Source: Paenibacillus sp. BJ-4
GTDB lineage: Bacteria; Bacillota; Bacilli; Paenibacillales; Paenibacillaceae
NCBI RefSeq assembly: GCF_020404765.1
Contig: NZ_JAIVEM010000149.1
Location: 62,315-126,314 of the forward strand
DNA: 64,000 nucleotides
Direction: 5' to 3'
A model generated the notes under the pieces. The model had not been told where the DNA came from. It was given only the letters and a program-made list of their open reading frames with translations, and did not search any database. The translations under genes and the position numbers were made by a program. This document shows positions 41,783-51,324 of the stretch, in pieces. The first letter of the stretch is position 1. Every line of letters begins with the position of its first letter.

Positions 41783-43252
41783 ATGAAGAGGTTCAAAAAG
41801 GCTATTGCAGTTATGTTAAGCACGATGCTCCTGTTTGCTTTCGGGATGACTGCAAATGCGAGTCAAAGCACGGAGGGTGCCTCGGATCAAGCGATTAAAG
41901 CCGAGTCCGGAATTCAGCTAACAACTGAAAATGAAGACGTAATTAAGCGTTTAACGCGGGCAGACAAGCCTGACAGTGTTACATCTTCGGTTTATGCAAT
42001 GAAGGAAGAACTCAACTTCAAGACCCCAGACACAACCTCATTGAAAAGGGGAACCATTTCTTCGCTGAAAGCAAGCCCAATGGCTGCATCAGCCACAGCT
42101 TCCTCTGCTACGTATTCCGGTACGATTACGCAAGAGGGGGGCACACAGTTTTTATATCCGATCTATTTGCAGCCCGGTGAACTGTTGCAGGCCCAGTTAG
42201 ATGGTCCATTTTCAGCACAGCTAGACTATGACTTATACTTGTACGAGTTTGATATGACGACAGGTGATATTAATCCCAATGCTATTGACGCTTCCACCTA
42301 TGGTACTTATTTCAACAATTATGAACAGGGGGCTGCATCACTTCCTGAAAACGTAGGCACCCGCAACGCTGCTGGATATGAAAAGGCTTACGCGCTTGCA
42401 GTCCATGCCAAGAAGGGATCTAGCATTAATGATCCTTTTTATCTAACGGTCGACACAAGCTCCAGCTATGATGCCTATGAGCCGGATGAGAGTGCTTTTC
42501 ATGCCTATAATTTCACCTTTAGTACGGGTGGCTCATCGCTTAATTCGCGCTCTATTCATTCCGGTATTGATAACGACTGGTATCAAATCACGATCCCGGC
42601 CAGCCGCAATTATGATGCTTTGAATGTAAAGCTTGACAATACTTCGGAAAGCGACGGCTACAACGCAGAAGTTTATGGAGCTCTTACAGGAAACCAAATG
42701 GTGCTTTTACCGCAAACGAATCACAACGTTACCTTAAATACAGGAACCTACTATGTGCGAGTGTACACAACAAATCAGTATTCACCCGATCATTTGTATA
42801 CACTCACACTTAAGCCGGTACTTCGGGCCGGAAAAATTGAAATTACCGGCTATGATTCCAGTAATGGTCCTAATGATTATCCGAACTACTCATATGGTCG
42901 TCATTATCGGGTTAATCAACGTAGTAACTTTACCGTGAAGGGTGTCGTTAAGACAACTGACGGTTATCCAGTGGCAAATGCACCAGTGGATGTGACTTGG
43001 TTGAACCAGAATTGGACCGAAAGCAGCGGAAACCGTACTCGCACAGGTACGGCATATACGGATCAGAATGGAGCCTTTAGTGTAACCCTTTCCCTGCCAT
43101 CTTCAACTGGAAGTATTGCGGAATATCTGCCTGGAGCCATCAGTTTTACACACTACTATGATCTATCGGGGGTAGCCGCTCAGGTGTCAGGTACTTCGAT
43201 TATAGATACAGATATTGTATATCACTTTGCCTATAGTATTTACGGCGGGTGA
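41783..43252 (+). CDS. Secreted protein with pre-peptidase-like domains and a C-terminal Ig-like domain
   Basis: 489 residues. A signal peptide (1-27, ending ANASQS) leads to a propeptide-like region, then two beta-sandwich units of the kind found in pre-peptidase C-terminal domains (the second contains IHSGIDNDWYQITIPASR and LNTGTYYVRVYT). The last 140 residues hold a carboxypeptidase-regulatory/Ig-like domain (VVKTTDGYPVANAPVDVTWL...DQNGAFSVTLSLP). No catalytic motif is seen. GAGAGGGG precedes ATG 41783. A truncated copy of its C-terminal domain lies immediately upstream, so the locus has undergone tandem duplication. Confidence 0.75.
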   Translation: MKRFKKAIAVMLSTMLLFAFGMTANASQSTEGASDQAIKAESGIQLTTENEDVIKRLTRADKPDSVTSSVYAMKEELNFKTPDTTSLKRGTISSLKASPMAASATASSATYSGTITQEGGTQFLYPIYLQPGELLQAQLDGPFSAQLDYDLYLYEFDMTTGDINPNAIDASTYGTYFNNYEQGAASLPENVGTRNAAGYEKAYALAVHAKKGSSINDPFYLTVDTSSSYDAYEPDESAFHAYNFTFSTGGSSLNSRSIHSGIDNDWYQITIPASRNYDALNVKLDNTSESDGYNAEVYGALTGNQMVLLPQTNHNVTLNTGTYYVRVYTTNQYSPDHLYTLTLKPVLRAGKIEITGYDSSNGPNDYPNYSYGRHYRVNQRSNFTVKGVVKTTDGYPVANAPVDVTWLNQNWTESSGNRTRTGTAYTDQNGAFSVTLSLPSSTGSIAEYLPGAISFTHYYDLSGVAAQVSGTSIIDTDIVYHFAYSIYGG

Positions 43253-43465
43253 TAGATGGGTTCATAATGAAATCACCACAGTAACTTGTTACTTGAATAT
43301 TTTATATTTGAAGCCAAGGTATCTTTTTTCAATATTTGTTCATTTCTAGGACAAAGCATATATTCATTCCATATATGCTTTGTCCGATATATATAGAAAC
43401 AGGGTCACATTACATTATACATACGCCTTAGATTGCCTGTTACAAACATGACAGGAGGAAACAGG

Positions 43466-44344
43466 ATGAATTTTGGGCCTCTTAGAGCGCAGCAAGCTGT
43501 TGTTAATTCTAGCAGCTTACGGATCAATCCGACAACCAAGCAAGCCTCAGTACCCCAGCTCCATGAAGAAAAACTTTCGGGATTTGTCATTCAAGACTCC
43601 GTAGAGATTAGTGAAAGCGGCAGACAACTGGCTGAAGGAGCTATCGTATCAAAGGCTGCCAAGTATTTTGGTACAACCCAGATCAACGATTCATTAAACC
43701 GGGTTTTGGAAGGTCAGCCAGAAGAAGTATCCAATGCAGTGTACAATATGATTCAATCCAATTTTATCGTCGACGGAACGGTAACGGATGAAAATCAGCG
43801 AGCTGTGTTGCTGGAGATGGGAGTTTCCCAATCCAAGTATATCGCAGATCATTATATGGAAGGCGATAAGGCCAAGGAATTTCTGGAAACCATGAACCAG
43901 ATAGCTGGAATTGCTTTGACACGATCCATAGATTCAGAGACCGGAGATATTAGCTACACGACTCCAACAGATCGCCCGTTAGGCGCACCTGAGGATTATG
44001 TCAAGCTGTCGGAAGTGATGAAACAGGTGGACCCTCAAAAATATACGGCCTACATGACTGATATTAAAGGTGGAGGAAATGGGCTAAGCCAGCTGTTAAA
44101 TTTTGCACAAAAGGTTCCTCAACACCCCGATTGGATTGCTAAATATAAAGAGCGTGCGGGACAGACCGAGGAGTTGTTGAATAACACGCCGTTAAACAAT
44201 CGGTTTGACAAAGCTGATACGACATCGGCTTCCGCATTTATGAACAGTATGCAAAACCTTCTTAAGGAATCCTCGGCTACTCAGGACTCTTACATGCAGA
44301 ATATGCGGGGATTTTTTCGGAACTTGGGTGTTCAGGTAGATTAA
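43466..44344 (+). CDS. Hypothetical protein with a flagellar-regulator-like motif
   Basis: 292 residues starting MNFGPLRAQQA, with no signal peptide and no membrane helix. Residues about 35-55 contain QDSVEISESGRQLAEGA, which resembles the D-x-V-x-I-S-x-x-G/A pattern seen in FlgM-like and other flagellum-related proteins. The rest is helical and polar. No enzyme motif is evident. ACAGGAGGAAACAGG precedes ATG 43466. It is monocistronic and ends at a strong terminator. The function is unknown. Confidence 0.7.
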   Translation: MNFGPLRAQQAVVNSSSLRINPTTKQASVPQLHEEKLSGFVIQDSVEISESGRQLAEGAIVSKAAKYFGTTQINDSLNRVLEGQPEEVSNAVYNMIQSNFIVDGTVTDENQRAVLLEMGVSQSKYIADHYMEGDKAKEFLETMNQIAGIALTRSIDSETGDISYTTPTDRPLGAPEDYVKLSEVMKQVDPQKYTAYMTDIKGGGNGLSQLLNFAQKVPQHPDWIAKYKERAGQTEELLNNTPLNNRFDKADTTSASAFMNSMQNLLKESSATQDSYMQNMRGFFRNLGVQVD

Positions 44345-44428
44345 AACCTGCAAATAATTTTACAGTTCTGTTTACATCCTGCTAGGAACGAAGTATAATA
44401 GCTTCAAAACATACTCGTGAACTTGAGG

Positions 44429-44477
44429 AAGCACCTCAAACTTAGGCATTACCGCCTTCGTTTGAGGTGCTTTTTCT
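44429..44477 (+). terminator. Rho-independent terminator
   Basis: AAGCACCTCAAAC pairs perfectly with GTTTGAGGTGCTT around an 18-base loop and is followed by TTTCTATTTT. Confidence 0.9.
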
Positions 44478-44535
44478 ATTTTAGCCGAAGCGAGTTTAAA
44501 ACTCTTTGAAAATCAAATAAAGTAAGGAGAAGTGT

Positions 44536-47500
44536 ATGGTTCGAAAAAATAAGCGAAAGGTAAGGAAGTACAGCAAGTGGGTGTATGGATTTTTGGCTTT
44601 ACTACTCCTATTAACGACGATTCCCATATTTCCTGAAAGGGTCTCAGCCGCTACTCAAGAGATCATTGGAGGCCCTTTTTGCCAAAACAATTTGCCGGGT
44701 GGGGGCAACACATGGGGGTCTTCGTCAGGAAATGGGATAGGAGTAACGGAAGTTTACAGCGGCATGGGTTCGGCAAGATATAAATGTGAGGGCAGTGTGC
44801 AGCCAACCAATCGTTTTGTTGATATTGGAAGATCTATTAGAACTTCTGATTATAGGGTTTTTGTTTACATTGAAGGGTCTTACCACACAGATATATATGC
44901 ATCTAATGCCGCAGCGGGGAGCAGTTGGAGGCCTGACGGAACGAATTTATATACATGGATTAATGTAACGAAATTCTATGCAGATAGCTTTTATCAAGGA
45001 AAATGGGTAGAGATTACTGACTCTATTACATTAAGAGATATACGGTATTTTAGAGCCATGGGGTACAACCAGCAGACAAGTAATGAAATATCTAGGTTTG
45101 GCATACGTATCGTTCCCAAATTGGACTTGATGCCTAAGCCGCCCCAGATTCATGCAGGCTCAGAGGGGCAAGCAGTTACAGGCTGGACCAATGAGCCTGT
45201 AACCGTTCGGATTAACGGGGATGTGGCGCCTGAAGGGCTAAAATACTTTGAATATAGCCTAAATGGAGGAGCATTCCAGCCATACACAGGACCTTTTACT
45301 GTATATGAACATGGCGTAAATACGATCTATGCCCGGACAGTGGACGTGAATAATCAGTACAGTGGTCTTTCCTCCGGGAAAGTTCGAATAGACAAGATGC
45401 CGCCAACCCCACCAGTCATAAGTGCAACGGGAAATAGTAATGACTATGCCATTTCATTGCAGCCGGGAACAGATGATTATTCTGGACTGGCCCATACTCA
45501 ATTTCGTATGACGGGTGTTGTGAATCAGGATTGGCAAGACTATCGTGAAGTGTTTCATGTGAATAAAGACGGCAAAAGTACGGTTTATGCACGCTCCATA
45601 GACAGCGTTGGTAATGTGAGCCAAGAAGTAAGCAAAGAAGTCACTATTGATAAAAAGGGGCCGACTGCTCCTATCATCCGGGCTAGTGAGGCAGGTCCAA
45701 CGATCCGTGATGTGAATATTGCCATTGATTCAGGAAGTGACCCTACAAATGGAATTAAGATGACACAGTATCGCTTGAGTCCAGCAGGGGAGTGGCAGAC
45801 ATATCATGGAATTGTGACATTAACTGATGAAGGGAATTACGAGTTATCAGCACGGACAATCAATAACCTGGATGTTCCTAGTCCAGTCGTGACTCAATCG
45901 GTCATGATTGATCGAACCAAACCAACGCCTCCAGAAGTTACGTTTTCCGAGGTGACGATGCCTACCCGGTACACCAATAAGCCAGTGCAATTTTCTCTAT
46001 CGGGTGCGACCGATAATACAGCAGTGCATTATGAATATCAATGGGGTTCTGGCGGCTATGTACCTGGGTCATCGGGAATATTAAATCGTTCCGGTATCGT
46101 AAAAGTGACTGCTCAAGCTGTAGACGCAGCAGGAAATCGAAGTGATCCGGTGTCGGCAACGTCTTATATCGATTTGGAACTCCCGACGATTGAGCTGACG
46201 CCGGATTCACGCGAATGGAAGGATTCCAGTATTCATGTGACGATACGATATGTCGACCAGCATTCGGGGATCGAACCAGCGACAATGCAGTATAAAATCA
46301 CCAACAGTCCTGATTCACCTGAAAATTGGGATGCAGCGGCCGATACAGCAATCCAGTTGAATCTTTCAAATGAAGGTGAGTGGTATGTTCATGCCAAGGC
46401 CAAAGATCGGGCGGGTAACATTTCTGAAACAGTCAGTAGTGCACTTCGCATTCAAAAGCAGCCCCAACCCGTTGTGCTCTCTGCGACATCCGTACGAAAC
46501 ACAGAGGCCGATTTGCAATGGACTCTTCCATCTGGCTTGAATGATGGTTACGTCTATACCATCCGGAATCTAACAACCCATGAGGTTTGGGATGTTACGC
46601 ATCCGACAAATTCTTTTACCAATAAAGGGCTACAAGGAGGACATCAATACGAATATGAAGTGCGTTCCAGTAATCATGTGGGAGGTAATGCATATTCCAA
46701 TCGAGTGCGTGTTTTAACGCTACCTGATGCGCCCGATCATATCCAGTTAAGAACTGTTTCTCGTTACCCAGCAGAGATCATGGCCGACTTTACGCCAGTT
46801 GCTTCTGCTAACAAATATAATATTGTAGCAACGGACGTAAGTACGGGAGAAGTCATATTTAGGGATACGGTTACACAGGATGTTTATCCAATTATGGGAA
46901 TGGAGCCTGGTAAATATTACGATGTTTCTGTATCAGCTATGAATGAGACTGGAGAGGGTGCGGCAAAGCATGTATCTTTTTTAAGCTTGCCAGACAGCCC
47001 AGCCGGATTCCAAAATGTAACTGTAAGAGAAGATGGAGTTGAATTGAAATGGAATAATGTAGTTACAGCCACATACTACGCATTAGATCGAGACAAAGTA
47101 TCGGTTTATCATGATGTGTATACGGAATTCACAGATACTGATCTTCAGGCGGGAACAGAGTATGTTTATCGCATTTCGGCTGAAAATACAACGGGATTCG
47201 GAAATTATGCTCATCTGGGAGTCATCACATTACCGGCTCGGGTGACTACGCTGGCGAGTGTGACGAAGGATGTATATTCTGTCGGTGTAGTGTGGCAAGA
47301 TGTGCAGGGGGCTGAAGGATACATTTTGAATGTTAACGATGAGCCGAATGTGGAGATTCCCCAGGGTATCCACTCTTATACTTTTGAGAGCTTGCCAGCG
47401 GGGAGACCTGCAAGTATTCGTATACGGGCCTACAATCGGAGTGGCATAGGTGAGGATGCTACTATCAATGAATTGACGCTACCTGCTTGGGCAGTACAGC

Positions 47501-49137
47501 TTGCAGCAGTAGATGTTCGGGAGCACGAGGCCACATTGAAATGGGACCCTGTTGATGGAGCAACTCAATATAAGGTAACGATCAACGATCAAGATTATTA
47601 CAGCACCGAGCCACGTGTAGTTGTATCTGGATTAGAAGGTGGGAAAAACTACAATTTTCAAGTGAGTAGCGGTAACAGCAGTGGTTTCAGTCAGCCAGCG
47701 CGGGGTGAACTGCTGACGCTTCCGCCTCAAGTGCAAAATGTCAAAGTTACAGAACTCGGGAATGACCAGATTTTGCTGAGCTGGGATGGAACAAAGAGCG
47801 CTTATCAATATGCTGTAATCCGCAGAGATACGGGTGAAGTCTTAGACACCAGGGATGCTCATATTAAGCTCTCGGGTATTCAACCCGGTATGATTTACTC
47901 GTTTGGTATTCAAGCCATGAATACGAGCGGTGCAGGTGACATAGCTCCCTTCACGTATCGTGTGTTGCCAGATGAAATACCAGATAATAGGTTGATTGTG
48001 AAAGACGTAACTGATACGAATCTGGTTGTTACGTGGAAAGAAGCTCCAGGCGCGCATGCTTACAATATATACCAAAATGGGGCGCTTATCGGTCATACGA
48101 ACCATCTTGAGTTTAAAGTAGGCGGATTAGATAGTTCTACAGTGTATCGTATTACCGTTAAGCCGGTTAACACGAGTGGTGAAGGTAAGCCGACCGAAGT
48201 TGAAGTGGAACTGCTGCCGTCTCCAGACTTTAAATTATCGAAGACAGAAACAACGGATAGCGAGTTTATCATCCATTGGGAATCAGAGCATCATAATGAT
48301 ATTTTCGTTCTCACCAGTGAAGGAGGAACAGAACTATACCGTGGTAAGGAGCGAAGCTTTATCTGGAGAGAACTCAGAGAGAAGCAGTTGTACACAGTTC
48401 AACTCTGGGCAGAAAACAGTCAAGGAAAACGCACAGAGGCAAAACAGGTGAACGGTAAAACTACAGGGAAACCTGTGGACACAGGTGGCGGAGCAGGAGG
48501 GGCGGCGAGTGTAAAACCGATTCAGTCTGTTGTAGATCCACAACCTGTTGTGAAGGAGCAAATAGAAACAGGGTTCGTTCAAGCCACGTCAGTTGAGACG
48601 AAGTCCAATCATTTTAGTGACATTGATCGGATATTTAATAGAGAGAAAATAAATGCACTTGCTGATTTGGGTGTAGTGAAGGGGACGACCCACACGCTAT
48701 TTGAGCCGAACAGACCTGTAACGCGTATGGAGTTCACTTCTATGCTGGTCCGTTCCTTGAAATTACCGCTCGAAACGGATGTGACTTTAGGCTTCGAGGA
48801 TATCAATCCATCGGCGTGGTACGTTGATCTGCTCAAAACGGCGATTAGAGATCAGGTCGCTCGTGGGTTTAGTAATAGAGAATTTGGCCCAGATCGGGTC
48901 ATTAACCGTGAGCAGGCGGCTAAAATGGTGAATAACATTATCAAAGCTACTCCACAGCAAGAAAGCAGTGCATACTCGGATTCCTCTCAAATTGTAGAGT
49001 GGGCCAGAAAGGATGTACTTGGCCTAACCGAGATTAATTTAGTACAAGGATATCCAGATGGTAGCTTCCGTGCCAAGCAGGAAGTCACACGTGCGGAAGC
49101 GGCTGAGATGATTTATAACATGCTTCAAATGAAATAG
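44536..49137 (+). CDS. Giant surface protein: Ig-like repeats, fibronectin type III repeats and SLH anchor
   Basis: 1533 residues. A signal peptide (1-39, ending RVSAA) leads to a unique N-terminal domain (about 40-195). Four Ig-like/OmpL47-type repeats follow, separated by linkers of the form IDK.PPTPP (near 285), IDKKGPTAP (370), IDRTKPTPP (458) and IDLELPTIE (545). Next come about seven fibronectin type III modules (about 650-1300) with repeated YxFxVxAxNxxGxG and LxLP patterns, a Gly-rich linker (about 1315-1330), and three SLH modules (about 1360-1533) with GVVKGTTHTLFEPNRPVTR and YPDGSFRAKQEVTRAEAAEM. It is wall-anchored, probably an adhesin or polysaccharide-binding scaffold; no catalytic domain is visible. 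AAGGAGAAGTGT precedes the ATG. Confidence 0.87.
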   Translation: MVRKNKRKVRKYSKWVYGFLALLLLLTTIPIFPERVSAATQEIIGGPFCQNNLPGGGNTWGSSSGNGIGVTEVYSGMGSARYKCEGSVQPTNRFVDIGRSIRTSDYRVFVYIEGSYHTDIYASNAAAGSSWRPDGTNLYTWINVTKFYADSFYQGKWVEITDSITLRDIRYFRAMGYNQQTSNEISRFGIRIVPKLDLMPKPPQIHAGSEGQAVTGWTNEPVTVRINGDVAPEGLKYFEYSLNGGAFQPYTGPFTVYEHGVNTIYARTVDVNNQYSGLSSGKVRIDKMPPTPPVISATGNSNDYAISLQPGTDDYSGLAHTQFRMTGVVNQDWQDYREVFHVNKDGKSTVYARSIDSVGNVSQEVSKEVTIDKKGPTAPIIRASEAGPTIRDVNIAIDSGSDPTNGIKMTQYRLSPAGEWQTYHGIVTLTDEGNYELSARTINNLDVPSPVVTQSVMIDRTKPTPPEVTFSEVTMPTRYTNKPVQFSLSGATDNTAVHYEYQWGSGGYVPGSSGILNRSGIVKVTAQAVDAAGNRSDPVSATSYIDLELPTIELTPDSREWKDSSIHVTIRYVDQHSGIEPATMQYKITNSPDSPENWDAAADTAIQLNLSNEGEWYVHAKAKDRAGNISETVSSALRIQKQPQPVVLSATSVRNTEADLQWTLPSGLNDGYVYTIRNLTTHEVWDVTHPTNSFTNKGLQGGHQYEYEVRSSNHVGGNAYSNRVRVLTLPDAPDHIQLRTVSRYPAEIMADFTPVASANKYNIVATDVSTGEVIFRDTVTQDVYPIMGMEPGKYYDVSVSAMNETGEGAAKHVSFLSLPDSPAGFQNVTVREDGVELKWNNVVTATYYALDRDKVSVYHDVYTEFTDTDLQAGTEYVYRISAENTTGFGNYAHLGVITLPARVTTLASVTKDVYSVGVVWQDVQGAEGYILNVNDEPNVEIPQGIHSYTFESLPAGRPASIRIRAYNRSGIGEDATINELTLPAWAVQLAAVDVREHEATLKWDPVDGATQYKVTINDQDYYSTEPRVVVSGLEGGKNYNFQVSSGNSSGFSQPARGELLTLPPQVQNVKVTELGNDQILLSWDGTKSAYQYAVIRRDTGEVLDTRDAHIKLSGIQPGMIYSFGIQAMNTSGAGDIAPFTYRVLPDEIPDNRLIVKDVTDTNLVVTWKEAPGAHAYNIYQNGALIGHTNHLEFKVGGLDSSTVYRITVKPVNTSGEGKPTEVEVELLPSPDFKLSKTETTDSEFIIHWESEHHNDIFVLTSEGGTELYRGKERSFIWRELREKQLYTVQLWAENSQGKRTEAKQVNGKTTGKPVDTGGGAGGAASVKPIQSVVDPQPVVKEQIETGFVQATSVETKSNHFSDIDRIFNREKINALADLGVVKGTTHTLFEPNRPVTRMEFTSMLVRSLKLPLETDVTLGFEDINPSAWYVDLLKTAIRDQVARGFSNREFGPDRVINREQAAKMVNNIIKATPQQESSAYSDSSQIVEWARKDVLGLTEINLVQGYPDGSFRAKQEVTRAEAAEMIYNMLQMK

Positions 49138-49227
49138 CAGAATGAATGTGAGTAACTGTTATAGTTGAGACAGACGAAATTAATAAATGAGATTTTTTAT
49201 ACAAAACAGTTTTGAGATAGAGTGGGG

Positions 49228-49267
49228 ACCTTGATTGTCAGAAACATTGATGGATCAAGGTTTTTCT
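49228..49267 (+). terminator. Terminator of the giant surface protein gene
   Basis: ACCTTGAT and ATCAAGGT pair across an 18-base loop and are followed by TTTTCTAC. Confidence 0.75.
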
Positions 49268-49868
49268 ACTTTATTTGATGATGAAACAATAAAAATTTAT
49301 TAATAACCTCGTTATACTCAAACTGCGCATCAGTTCAGTGATCGTCATCTTTGAACATACCTCAAGTGTTTTACTACTTTTATGACCGGAATATAGTTAA
49401 ATCAACACATGATGCCTTGTATTTTCAACCAGGTTAGCAGAAAGTGACGGAGCTTGTCCGCGATAAATTTTGAGGAGTCTGAGGAACCCTCATAGCCTCT
49501 TTGTGCATAGCGAGAAGTAAACTATTTTGGAAAAATGTTGAGCTGTGCAGCAATTCCGATCAGGATTATACCTAAGATCATATAAAGGTCAGCATATAAT
49601 TGGGCACTGAAAAAGAAGCGATAGCCGCGACTGTCACGAGCACGATCAGAACCTTGTTGGCTGAGGCCGGAACCTACGTCGTTAAGACTGCCGATTGTAG
49701 ACAACGTCAGCCTTGAGTCGAGCAGACTCATAAGCAACCGAAGGGAGAACAGGTGCGGATTGTTAATCTGCTGCCTGTTGAACTGATTGATCGTTCAATG
49801 ACTTGACTGAAATATGTTCCTCTAACAAGGGGAGACGGATTTTTTTAAGTACATGTAAAAGTTTAATA
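49268..49868. other. 600-bp region with only decayed coding traces
   Basis: No convincing gene. A leftward 71-codon frame at 49522-49737 ends in a hydrophobic helix (ADLYMILGIILIGI), which could be the C-terminus of an ABC permease. A rightward frame near 49600-49800 contains ATVTSTIRTLLAEAGTYVV and VRIVNLLPVELIDRS. Both lack starts and are interrupted, so they look like relics or chance. Confidence 0.35.
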
Positions 49869-49908
49869 TGTCAAACAATTGACACAAGTCAACCCTTTGA
49901 CATACAAT
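49869..49908 (+). promoter_or_regulatory. Promoter with two tandem GTCAA/TTGAC palindromes
   Basis: TTGACA (49879-49884) and TACAAT (49903-49908) form a promoter with an 18-bp spacer. TGTCAA-ACAA-TTGACA (49869-49884) covers the -35 box and GTCAA-CCCT-TTGAC (49888-49901) covers the spacer. The two palindromes are spaced 19 bp center to center, about two helical turns, so a dimeric repressor could occupy both. Confidence 0.55.
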
Positions 49909-49913
49909 TCAAT

Positions 49914-49927
49914 TGTAAGCGCTTTAT
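49914..49927. promoter_or_regulatory. cre-like site upstream of a sugar ABC operon
   Basis: TGTAAGCGCTTTAT has the perfect core TGTAAGCGCT of the CcpA consensus but lacks the final CA. It sits at the expected transcription start, a good position for catabolite repression. Nearly the same sequence recurs at 62574. Confidence 0.55.
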
Positions 49928-49967
49928 TTAGATGATCAGAGCAACTAAGAACAAGGGGGATGACAAA

Positions 49968-51284
49968 GTGAGGAAATTCAAAAGAGTTCAATGGATGGTA
50001 ATGCTGCTTCTTTTGGTTATGGTAGTGTCCGCATGCGGAAGCTCCGGTAATTCGGCTTCTGGAGGAGGATCAGCGGATTCGGGAAATGTGAAAATTACGC
50101 TTTTGAATTCCAAAGGTGAGATCCTTACACAGCTGGAGGATGCCGCCAAGGCATTCCAGGAAGACAATCCGGGCATCACGGTTGAAATCCAGCCGGTTCC
50201 GACCGGTGGATCACCTTTTGAGCGTGCCTCTGCATTGTATGCATCCGGAAATCCACCGACCATGATCATGCTGGATACAGGCGATGTCGAGAAATTCAAG
50301 GACCGTATTCTCGATCTGAACGGAGAAAAGTGGAATGCGGACACTGTTGAGAACGCTACTACAGCTACGACATTTGATGGTAAGAATTACGCGTTTCCGC
50401 TGGCTGTTGAAGGCTACGGATTCATTTACAACAAAGCCGTTGTTGATAAAGCGGTAGGTGGAAGCTTTGATCCCGCCACAATTAAAACCCGAAATGACCT
50501 TGAAAAACTGTTTCAGCAAATAGAGGCATCCGGAAAGAAAGCACTGGTAATATCTCCAATGGACTGGTCCCTGGGCGCTCATTATTTGCCTCTTGCTTAT
50601 GCTGGCCAGAACAAAGACATGGCTGAAGTGAACAAGTTCATAGCGTCACTGAAAGCGGGCAAAGCCCACTTGGCTAACAATCCGGTATTTAACGGACTTA
50701 TGGATACATTTGACGTCATGATGAAATACAATATCGATCAGGCTTCCCCGCTGGCAGGGACTTATGAACGCGGACCAGAGCTGCTTGGCAAAGGTGAAGT
50801 CGGCATCTGGTTCATGGGCAACTGGGCATGGCCGCAAATCAGTGGTTTTGATACCGCTAACAAAGAGTATGGTTTCTTGCCTGTACCGATCAGCAACAAT
50901 GCCAATGACTACGGCAATCAGGAGATTTCGTCCGCTGTATCCAAACGCATTGTTATTGACAAAGAGAAGGCTACGCCGGAGCAGCAGGAGGCAGCGAAGA
51001 AGTTCCTGAACTGGATTGTCTACGAGAAGAAAGGCCAGGATTTCCTCGTGAACAAAGCGAACATTATCCCGGCGTTCAAAAATATTACATTACCTGCGGC
51101 CGACCCGCTTGGCAAGTCCATCCAGGATTATATCGCAAAAGGCAAGTCAGAGCAGTCGATGAGTACACTGCCTGCTGACCACTGGTCCAAGGTAGGTTCT
51201 TCCATGCAGAAATATCTGGCGAAACAGGGCGACCGCGCAACACTGGTAAAAGAAATCGAAGACTACTGGAAAAACGTAAAATAA
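49968..51284 (+). CDS. Sugar ABC transporter substrate-binding lipoprotein
   Basis: 438 residues with lipobox VVSAC (Cys23) and a Ser/Gly-rich spacer. The mature protein follows the family 1 sugar-binding (MalE/UgpB-like) pattern: VKITLLNSKGE, KAFQEDNPGITVEIQPV, PPTMIMLDTGD, YAFPLAVEGYGFIYNK and VGIWFMGNWAWPQ. It captures an oligosaccharide, possibly a fructan or sucrose given the GH32 remnant at the end of the operon. GTG 49968 was chosen because AAGGGGGATGACAAA precedes it, whereas the upstream ATG at 49932 lies close to the cre site and has no ribosome site. Confidence 0.88.
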   Translation: MRKFKRVQWMVMLLLLVMVVSACGSSGNSASGGGSADSGNVKITLLNSKGEILTQLEDAAKAFQEDNPGITVEIQPVPTGGSPFERASALYASGNPPTMIMLDTGDVEKFKDRILDLNGEKWNADTVENATTATTFDGKNYAFPLAVEGYGFIYNKAVVDKAVGGSFDPATIKTRNDLEKLFQQIEASGKKALVISPMDWSLGAHYLPLAYAGQNKDMAEVNKFIASLKAGKAHLANNPVFNGLMDTFDVMMKYNIDQASPLAGTYERGPELLGKGEVGIWFMGNWAWPQISGFDTANKEYGFLPVPISNNANDYGNQEISSAVSKRIVIDKEKATPEQQEAAKKFLNWIVYEKKGQDFLVNKANIIPAFKNITLPAADPLGKSIQDYIAKGKSEQSMSTLPADHWSKVGSSMQKYLAKQGDRATLVKEIEDYWKNVK

Positions 51285-51324
51285 GTTTTTCTCGAAACCA
51301 CCCGGAGTAAAGAGGGGGATCATC

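Noticed and set aside
49522-49737. Leftward 71-codon ORF with a C-terminal hydrophobic helix
   Set aside because: No ribosome site, low-complexity start, and no second gene on that strand; at best a relic, noted in the intergenic entry.
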